Of a stretch of 50,677 nucleotides of DNA, positions 45,475 through 50,677 are shown in pieces (position 1 is the stretch's first letter; each line of letters opens with the position of its first letter). The stretch is from Pusillimonas minor. Its GTDB lineage: Bacteria; Pseudomonadota; Gammaproteobacteria; Burkholderiales; Burkholderiaceae_B. The notes under the pieces are model-generated. The model saw only the letters and a program-made list of their open reading frames with translations, was not told where the DNA came from and did not search any database. The position numbers and the translations under genes are program-made. Where the stretch lies: contig NZ_JACJUU010000015.1 of NCBI RefSeq assembly GCF_014237865.1, positions 1 through 50,677 on the forward strand. Direction: 5' to 3'.

Positions 45475-46566
45475 ATGGCTTTGCAATGTGGCATCGTTGG
45501 TTTGCCCAACGTTGGTAAATCTACTCTTTTCAATGCGCTCACCAAAGCAGGCATTGCCGCCGAAAACTACCCGTTCTGCACCATCGAGCCTAACGTCGGC
45601 GTGGTCGAAGTCCCCGATCCGCGTCTCGACGCCCTGGCCGAAATCGTCAAGCCCGAACGCGTCATGCCGGCAGTGGTCGAGTTCGTAGACATTGCGGGGC
45701 TGGTTGCCGGGGCATCCAAGGGCGAAGGCCTGGGTAATCAGTTCCTGGCCAATATCCGCGAGACCGATGCCATTGTGCACGTCGTACGCTGCTTCGAAGA
45801 CGAAAACGTCATTCACGTCGCAGGCCGCGTCAATCCAATTTCCGACATCGAAGTCATCAATACCGAACTGGCGCTGGCCGACCTGACGGCTGCCGAAAAG
45901 GCCTTGTTGCGTCACCAGAAAACAGCGCGTGCCGGCGACAAAGAGGCCATCAAAATGGTGGCCTTGCTAGAAAAGGTTATTCCCGCGCTTAACGAAGCCC
46001 GCCCCATCCGGTCGTTGGGTCTCGATGCCGACGACCTCGCCTTGCTCAAGCCCCTGTGCTTCATCACGGCCAAGCCCAGCATGTACGTGGCTAACGTTAC
46101 CGAAAGCGGTTTCGAAAACAACCCGCACCTGGCTGCCGTGCAAGAATACGCCAAGGCCGAAAACGCGCCCGTGGTGGCTGTATGTGCTGCCGTCGAAGCC
46201 GAAATCGCCGACCTCGACGACGAAGACCGCAACGTATTTTTGGCCGACATGGGTATGGACGAGCCCGGCCTGAACCGCGTCATTCGCGCCGGTTTCCGTT
46301 TGCTGGGTTTGCAAACGTACTTTACCGCCGGCGTCAAAGAAGTCCGCGCCTGGACGATCCATATTGGCAATACCGCGCCGCAAGCCGCCGGTGTCATTCA
46401 CACCGACTTCGAACGTGGCTTTATTCGTGCCCAAACCATTGCCTTTGAAGACTTCATCGCCCACAAGGGCGAGCAAGGCGCCAAAGAAGCCGGCAAAATG
46501 CGGGCCGAAGGCAAAGAGTACGTGGTCAAAGACGGCGACGTGTTGAACTTTTTGTTCAACGTCTGA
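45475..46566 (+). CDS. ychF: Redox-regulated ATPase/GTPase YchF (OLA1-like)
   Basis: 363-residue Obg-family nucleotide-binding protein that prefers ATP and binds ribosomes. G1 GLPNVGKST (8-16), then [25 protein letters not shown]-terminal TGS domain ends [12 protein letters not shown]. The start [15 protein letters not shown] is canonical. It is the last gene of the housekeeping row; no intrinsic terminator follows it closely, and the sequence after its stop changes character. Confidence 0.98.
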   Translation: MALQCGIVGLPNVGKSTLFNALTKAGIAAENYPFCTIEPNVGVVEVPDPRLDALAEIVKPERVMPAVVEFVDIAGLVAGASKGEGLGNQFLANIRETDAIVHVVRCFEDENVIHVAGRVNPISDIEVINTELALADLTAAEKALLRHQKTARAGDKEAIKMVALLEKVIPALNEARPIRSLGLDADDLALLKPLCFITAKPSMYVANVTESGFENNPHLAAVQEYAKAENAPVVAVCAAVEAEIADLDDEDRNVFLADMGMDEPGLNRVIRAGFRLLGLQTYFTAGVKEVRAWTIHIGNTAPQAAGVIHTDFERGFIRAQTIAFEDFIAHKGEQGAKEAGKMRAEGKEYVVKDGDVLNFLFNV

Positions 46567-47100
46567 CGGTTTTTCGCTGGGTCTCGGTGGGTCTCTGTAG
46601 CGCTTGGTGGATAGGTTGACCCATTTCAAATTAATGGGCTGTAGGAGTAATGCGGTCTGCTGAGCGTTGCTGCGCGTGCCGATCAGCTAGAGCAAATCCA
46701 GAAGTTTTATCAGGATTTGCGCGGCTACTGGGGCTATCCGGATACCTCGTTGTGCCTTGGTTCCATTCCCTTGCCATTTGTCTCTGCCGGGTGCGGAAGG
46801 CTGGAAATGGGGTAATCAATTGAGGATATTGGGGTAATTTTTATTGAAATTACCCCATTTTTTGTGGGGTCGTGGCGAGCTTTCCCTGTGCGTCCAGCAA
46901 TGTTTATCAGAGATTGATATCATTGTAAGCTAACGTGTCTCTGGGGCCACCGTATCGACACGTTGGCGCCACCGCAATGGCGCAATGAATCCACAGTGCC
47001 CGCTCAATGTCGACAGCATTCAGGGGTCGACGCGACTATGGATGCTGATGTCCCCACGGCAGCGGCCACGTGCCGCGCATGGTGCTGCCAGGCAAAAGAT
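46567..47100. other. Long non-coding stretch at the start of an accessory region
   Basis: More than 500 bp without a recognisable gene after ychF. It contains a tandem-like GGGTCTC repeat just after the ychF stop (about 46577-46596), a 54-codon open frame without ATG (46651-46815) whose translation (for example YWGYPDTSLCLG) looks protein-like but which I cannot assign, a terminator at 46831-46865, and a GC-balanced stretch to 47100. Possibly remnants of a lost gene. Confidence 0.5.
46831..46865 (+). terminator. Intrinsic terminator in the gap after ychF
   Basis: Perfect 10-bp stem GGGGTAATTT (46831-46840) with AAATTACCCC (46847-46856), loop TTATTG, followed by ATTTTTTG. It lies 265 bp after the ychF stop, so it may end a longer ychF transcript or a decayed gene. 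Confidence 0.8.
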
Positions 47101-47141
47101 GTCCAACAGCGTGTTGGACAATTTGCATTCATGGCTACTAT
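47101..47141 (+). promoter_or_regulatory. Promoter with overlapping inverted repeat for the AlbA_2/GHKL gene
   Basis: The perfect 8-bp inverted repeat GTCCAACA-GCG-TGTTGGAC (47101-47119) has its right arm over a -35 box, TTGGAC (47114-47119). After a 16-bp spacer comes TACTAT (47136-47141). Transcription would start near 47148, 33 bp before the ATG. A dimeric repressor bound here would block RNA polymerase; the gene's own C-terminal winged-helix part is a candidate. Confidence 0.6.
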
Positions 47142-47180
47142 GTATTTAGACACAAAATATCCATTGATGGGGGGCCATTC

Positions 47181-48902
47181 ATGCGTTCTGCAGCCCAGAT
47201 AGAAGCCTTGCTGCCTGATTTGGAGCTGTGCGTTGCGGATGACTTGGAGGATCAGGATCTCGACTTCAAACAATGGGATACGCAAAGCCGAGACAAGGCT
47301 GTGAAGACTTTGGTGCAAATGGCCGTGTGCATGGCTAATGGTGGCGGCGGCACAGTTGTTTTTGGTGTGGCTGATCGAGTGAAGGGGCGCGGTAGGGCGA
47401 TTCTGGGTGTTCCACCGGAAATTGACACCAATATGCTCAAGGCGGCGGTCTACGATCAGACTGACCCGAAAATCATGCCTGTGTTTGAAGAGCTGCTGGT
47501 GTCGGAAGGCACCGGGCGCCTGTTGCTGATGCAGATTCATCCGGGCATGCCACCCTACACCGATAGCGCTGGTAAAGGTACCATCCGAATCGGTAAGGAT
47601 TGCCAGCCTCTGACCGGCACACTGCGCCGCAAGATTGGCGTGGAAACGGGCGAGACAGACTATACCGGCCAGTTTGTTGCTGAAGCCAATCCTCGGTTTC
47701 TGTCGGCGACCGCGCTGGAGACCTTGCGCAACCAGGCGCGTCGGGAACGCGCACCCGATGAGCTGCTACGGTTAGGTGATATAGAGCTTTTGCGTACCCT
47801 GGGTCTGATCAAGAACGGCAGCTTGACCCGGGCAGCGCTGCTCTTGGCGGGAACGGAGGAAGCGATTCGCGGGTATGTGCCTGGCCACGGATGGACCTTT
47901 CTGCACATGGCCTCCGACACTGATTACGCCAATCGTGAAGACCGTGTCAGTGCGTTGCCCCTGGCGGTGCAGCGGCTGGAAGAACTACTGTTGCCGTTCA
48001 ACCCGATCACGACTTACAAGCAGGGCCTGTTCCACTACGAATATCGCACCTGGCCGGAAATTGCCTTGCGCGAGGCGCTGATGAACGCATTTTGTCACGC
48101 GGATCTGCGGATTGCGGGGCCGGTGATGGTAAAGCTGTACCGTGACCGGCTGGAGATCAGCAACAACGGCGGGTTTATCGCAGGTATTACGCCCGAGAAT
48201 ATCCTGCACCATCAGCCTGCGGCCCGGAACCCGCTGTTGGTAGAAGCGCTCACTCGTTTGCGTTTGGTCAATCGCAGCAATCTCGGCATCAACCGAATGT
48301 TTTCATCGTTGCTAGTGGAAGGCAAGGAGCCACCGGTGATTCGTGAGATCGGTGACTCTGTACTGGTCAGTTTTGCCAAGCGGGAGTTCGATGCTGCCAT
48401 GCGCCTTTTTGTCGCCGAAGAAGCTGAGAAAGGCCATATTCTGGGCGTGGATGAACTGCTGTTGTTGGGCCACTTGCGCCAGCATCCCGAGGTAGATACC
48501 GCAGCGGCTGCAGTTTTGTGCCAGCGTAGTGAAGCCGAAATCCGGGAACGTTTGTCCGGCATGGAGTCCAATGGCTATGTCGAGCATGGGGGCACGGGCA
48601 GGGGGACTTATTGGTGTCTGTCACCGGCGCTGTATCGCCGATTGACGGGCGATGGGCAGGGCGAAAAACGTCGTCGTATCGATTGGGACGCGGCAAAGGT
48701 TCGTGTACTTAGCATCCTGATGGAGCGTGCCAAGCGGGGCGAGCCCGGTTTGAGCAACCAGCACATCCGGCAGATCACTCACTATGATCGTAGTCAGGTG
48801 AGGCGGCTGATGCAGGAACTCCAGGCGGAGCATCCGGAGCTGCAGCAAATCGGTGAGCGCCGCTGGACCCGCTATGAATATATCAATGCGCGTGAGCATT
48901 GA
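47181..48902 (+). CDS. AlbA_2 (Schlafen-like) / GHKL ATPase domain protein, putative regulator
   Basis: 573 residues of the COG2865 type. N-terminal Slfn/AlbA_2 domain (about 15-120: DLDFKQWD..., NGGGGTVVFGVADRV). Middle HATPase domain with the N-box REALMNAFCHAD (Asn302) and LEISNNGGFIAGI. C-terminal winged-helix segments (about 425-490 and 515-565). Members are called putative transcriptional regulators or ATP-dependent DNA-binding proteins and often sit in mobile or defence regions; function is not settled. The start ATG follows GGGGGG by six bases; an upstream in-frame ATG at 47070 lies before the promoter. Codon use (more CTG/CGG/GAA and fewer GCC/GAC) differs from the housekeeping genes. 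Confidence 0.85.
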   Translation: MRSAAQIEALLPDLELCVADDLEDQDLDFKQWDTQSRDKAVKTLVQMAVCMANGGGGTVVFGVADRVKGRGRAILGVPPEIDTNMLKAAVYDQTDPKIMPVFEELLVSEGTGRLLLMQIHPGMPPYTDSAGKGTIRIGKDCQPLTGTLRRKIGVETGETDYTGQFVAEANPRFLSATALETLRNQARRERAPDELLRLGDIELLRTLGLIKNGSLTRAALLLAGTEEAIRGYVPGHGWTFLHMASDTDYANREDRVSALPLAVQRLEELLLPFNPITTYKQGLFHYEYRTWPEIALREALMNAFCHADLRIAGPVMVKLYRDRLEISNNGGFIAGITPENILHHQPAARNPLLVEALTRLRLVNRSNLGINRMFSSLLVEGKEPPVIREIGDSVLVSFAKREFDAAMRLFVAEEAEKGHILGVDELLLLGHLRQHPEVDTAAAAVLCQRSEAEIRERLSGMESNGYVEHGGTGRGTYWCLSPALYRRLTGDGQGEKRRRIDWDAAKVRVLSILMERAKRGEPGLSNQHIRQITHYDRSQVRRLMQELQAEHPELQQIGERRWTRYEYINAREH

Positions 48903-48906
48903 TTCG

Positions 48907-48928
48907 CGCATAGAATTGGTTCTATGCG
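48907..48928 (+). terminator. Hairpin directly after the AlbA_2/GHKL gene
   Basis: Perfect 9-bp stem CGCATAGAA-TTGG-TTCTATGCG, starting four bases after the stop codon. It is followed by ATTTCTATG, a poor T-run, so it is a weak terminator or an mRNA 3' stabiliser. Confidence 0.5.
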
Positions 48929-48933
48929 ATTTC

Positions 48934-48949
48934 TATGCAATTTTGCATA
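48934..48949. repeat. 16-bp palindrome
   Basis: TATGCAA-TT-TTGCATA, perfect. The motif CTATGC occurs three times within 40 bp together with the preceding hairpin, forming a small cluster of related words. Confidence 0.6.
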
Positions 48950-49304
48950 CGGTTGATCATAGACGATCGCATGATTAGTGCATGGCTTTATCTGCGTAAG
49001 GTTAGTGGCACTTAATCTGGCTACGTAAGCGAGTACAAATCGATAGTGCTTGAGATAGACCATTTTTTATCAATTAGTTGTCAAGCAATTTTCCATTTAA
49101 CATCTAAACCGGAGTTTGGATTTTCACGGATTCGCTTGGATAAGCATAGTCCCGTAAGCGCAAGATCTTACGGGATTTTTTTCTTTCTGATATTACGCAT
49201 TCGGGGAGCCTACGCTTGGCAGCGACGACACATTCATCCTGTATGCTGTCAGGTCATACTTCACCCGGGATAAACCACCCGGTACACCTTCCAGAGCCCC
49301 CATT
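48950..49304. other. Non-coding stretch before the acyltransferase gene
   Basis: About 350 bp, A/T-rich in its first half, with no reading frame I trust. It contains an intrinsic terminator at 49151-49180 with no gene just upstream of it, so a short transcript may end there. TTGGCA (49216-49221) and TATGCT (49242-49247) resemble promoter boxes for the next gene but are 20 bp apart, too far for a good promoter. Confidence 0.45.
49151..49182 (+). terminator. Intrinsic terminator without an obvious upstream gene
   Basis: CCCGTAAG (49151-49158) pairs with CTTACGGG (49167-49174), loop CGCAAGAT, followed by ATTTTTTTC. The nearest plus-strand gene ends 250 bp earlier, beyond other hairpins. Confidence 0.85.
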
Positions 49305-50186
49305 TTGAATGAAAAAATCCAGCACGTACTTATTTCCGGCCTGTTGCGCCTGCTAGCCAGCCTACCCTACCGGTGGGTCGCAAGAGCGGGGCATGCTCTG
49401 GGCTCTCTGCTTTATCGTATCCCCGGAAAACGCAAACGCATCCTGCAAACCAATCTTCGGCTGTGCTTTCCGGAAAAAGGCGAACAGGAACTGGATATTC
49501 TGGGGAGGGCTACCTTCCAGCACGTGATTCGCAGCTACCTCGAGCGCGGCGTGCAATGGTATGGCAGTGCCCAGACGCTGCTTGACCTGAGCACACTGGA
49601 AAGCGCCATTGAACTGGCGGACAGCTACGAACAACCCACGATTTTTCTGGGCTTTCATTTTGCCGCGATTGAAGCCGGCTGTATGTATTATTCCATCTTG
49701 CACGACGTGGCTTCGCTGTACACGCCCATGTCAAACAAGGCGATGGAAACAATTGCCTATACGCAACGATCGCGGTTCGGCACGGTGATGCTTCCCCGCA
49801 GCGCCAGTGCCCGCCAGACCCTGAGCGTTCTAAAAACAGGCAAGCCTATTATGCTTGCCGCCGATATGGATTTCGGCCTGCGAGACTCGGTATTTGTTCC
49901 CTTCTTTGGCATTCAAACCTGCACCCTGACGGCGGTTTCCCGTTTGGCCAAGATCAGCGGTGCCCGCGTGGTCCCGTTTGTGACCGAGGTACGGCCCGAT
50001 TACCAGGGCTATGCACTGAAAATCTTTGAACCCTTGCAAAATTACCCCAGCGGGGACGACAAAGCCGACGCAATAACCACCAATCAGTTCCTTGAAGAAC
50101 AAATCAGACAGATACCGGAACAATACTATTGGGTACATCGCAGGTTCAAGCGACGCCCTGATGCTGAGCCTTCCGTTTACCTTTAA
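49305..50186 (+). CDS. LpxL/HtrB-type lipid A late acyltransferase
   Basis: 293 residues of the lysophospholipid acyltransferase superfamily, adding a secondary acyl chain to Kdo-lipid A at the inner membrane. The HX4E catalytic motif is His118-Glu123 (GFHFAAIEAG). A hydrophobic amphipathic start (LISGLLRLLASLPYRW) anchors it. RILQTNLRLCFPEK and ADMDFGLRDSVFVPFFG are family segments. The start is TTG; no in-frame ATG lies near and the ribosome site is poor. It could act on other lipids, since many Burkholderiales carry several paralogues. The genes usually next to lpxL are not seen. Confidence 0.88.
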   Translation: MNEKIQHVLISGLLRLLASLPYRWVARAGHALGSLLYRIPGKRKRILQTNLRLCFPEKGEQELDILGRATFQHVIRSYLERGVQWYGSAQTLLDLSTLESAIELADSYEQPTIFLGFHFAAIEAGCMYYSILHDVASLYTPMSNKAMETIAYTQRSRFGTVMLPRSASARQTLSVLKTGKPIMLAADMDFGLRDSVFVPFFGIQTCTLTAVSRLAKISGARVVPFVTEVRPDYQGYALKIFEPLQNYPSGDDKADAITTNQFLEEQIRQIPEQYYWVHRRFKRRPDAEPSVYL

Positions 50187-50224
50187 GCACCGAATCAAGC
50201 ACAGGGTTGGGCGGTGAAAAGCCG

Positions 50225-50590
50225 CTAGACCGACGCGCTGGAAGGTAAAGCGCAATGCAGTTGGCCCTGACTTATCCGGGAGTTTCCTGCCGGCAAGCCC
50301 TGCATTTTCGCCTGGTGCTTAATCAAAATCCGGTAAGTGTCGCGGTCAAAGCCGGGTCGTCCGTTGCTCAGGCAGGCCCATAGCTCTTCGTCAGAGCGGG
50401 CTGTGCCCAAATGACACCAGCCGTCAATCACATGAACCGCATCGCCTTCCCGCAACACGGCCGGGCCGTCAAAAGGCCAGGCTTTAAGCCGCAAGCCTGC
50501 CAAGGCATCTAATAGCCGCACATAATGCTGCGCGGCCGGCTCTTCGCCGCAACACGGTACGCGCTCCATTTCCCCCATCCTTGTTGACAT
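50225..50590 (-). pseudogene. C-terminal fragment of a Cho/UvrC-like nuclease protein
   Basis: 121 residues whose body (EEPAAQHYVRLLDAL, KAWPFDGPAVLREG, IDGWCHLGTA, GFDRDTYRILIKH) resembles the C-terminal tail of the DnaQ-exonuclease/GIY-YIG (Cho, UvrC-like) proteins of Burkholderiales, as I remember them. Those are several hundred residues long; here the exonuclease and GIY-YIG parts are absent, and the frame starts near the point where the Cys-rich segment should be. I therefore read it as a 5'-truncated remnant, with a junction near 50560. It could instead be a short free-standing gene. Confidence 0.5.
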
Positions 50591-50651
50591 TGCTGGCCTG
50601 GGGCATCGTATCGGCTTCGCTTGTTTTTCGTGGAGTCACCGATGTCAACAA
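50581..50651. repeat. 10-bp inverted repeat spanning two divergent start codons
   Basis: TTGTTGACAT (50581-50590) and ATGTCAACAA (50642-50651) are perfect inverted copies 51 bp apart, each containing the ATG of one of two divergent frames. Confidence 0.5.
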
Positions 50652-50677
50652 CCAGAGGGCCGGGTCAGGCCTGGTGG
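50642..50677 (+). CDS. Possible gene start running off the right edge
   Basis: ATG with GGAG six bases upstream (50632-50635) opens a frame MSTTRGPGQAWW to the window edge. Only 12 codons are visible, so no family can be named. It is divergent from the nuclease fragment, and the two ATG codons lie in the arms of a 10-bp inverted repeat. Confidence 0.35.
   Translation, partial: MSTTRGPGQAWW

Noticed and set aside
46650-46822. Small frame starting ATG at 46650 after AGGAG
   Set aside because: Cys/Arg/Leu-rich translation without recognisable pattern and the ribosome site only two bases from the ATG; the overlapping frame at 46651 looks more protein-like but lacks a start.
1-50677. CRISPR array
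   Set aside because: No regularly spaced direct repeats were seen anywhere in the window.

Overview
The window reads as chromosomal DNA of a betaproteobacterium of the order Burkholderiales, most likely family Alcaligenaceae (Bordetella/Pusillimonas-like). The basis is the TPR protein-lolB-ispE-tRNA-Gln-prs-rplY-pth-ychF gene order, the apbC, tamA-tamB, dcd, Orn/Lys/Arg decarboxylase, gcvTHP blocks, and a moderately GC-rich codon use that favours GCC, CTG and GAC. This placement rests on recognised protein families and gene order; no database search was possible.

Layout. (1) 1-224: the left edge cuts the first codons of an IS transposase (minus strand), followed by two strong hairpins. (2) 224-5113, minus strand: metG, a cation diffusion facilitator and gabD in a tight row, plus a small membrane protein. 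(3) 5220-20343, plus strand: apbC/Mrp-tamA-tamB, then dcd, an Orn/Lys/Arg decarboxylase, a BaiN-type flavoprotein and gcvT-gcvH-gcvP. (4) 20436-22200, minus strand: an OsmC-family gene, thyA and folA; coq7 is divergent at 22488. (5) 23151-23640: a 490-bp gap holding two sigma70-like promoters and a strong terminator, which I call as a small RNA gene with an exposed CUCCUCC loop. (6) 23641-34917: a surface-polysaccharide locus: WecA-like initiating transferase, UDP-HexNAc dehydrogenase and C4 epimerase (TviB/TviC or WbpO/WbpP type), MurJ-like flippase, asparagine-synthase-like amidotransferase and four GT4 domains, two of them fused in one 755-residue protein. A phosphomanno/phosphoglucomutase runs towards it. 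The predicted sugar is GalNAcA, possibly amidated. No polymerase or chain-length gene is visible. (7) 36381-46566: FAD-linked oxidase, mutM, and the long plus-strand housekeeping row from the TPR protein to ychF. (8) 46567-50677: a region of different base and codon use with long non-coding stretches full of palindromes, an AlbA_2/GHKL protein behind a promoter overlapped by an inverted repeat, an LpxL-type acyltransferase, and the C-terminal fragment of a Cho/UvrC-like nuclease. This has the look of an accessory or recombined segment.

How the parts work together. The gcv genes feed one-carbon units towards the folate cycle, and folA-thyA on the facing strand use that cycle. TamA/TamB, LolB and the LpxL homologue serve the outer membrane, as does the polysaccharide locus, whose sugar-phosphate supply may come from the neighbouring PMM/PGM. 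The strongest candidates for something undescribed are the small RNA at about 23360-23515 and the palindrome-controlled AlbA_2/GHKL gene at 47101-48902.
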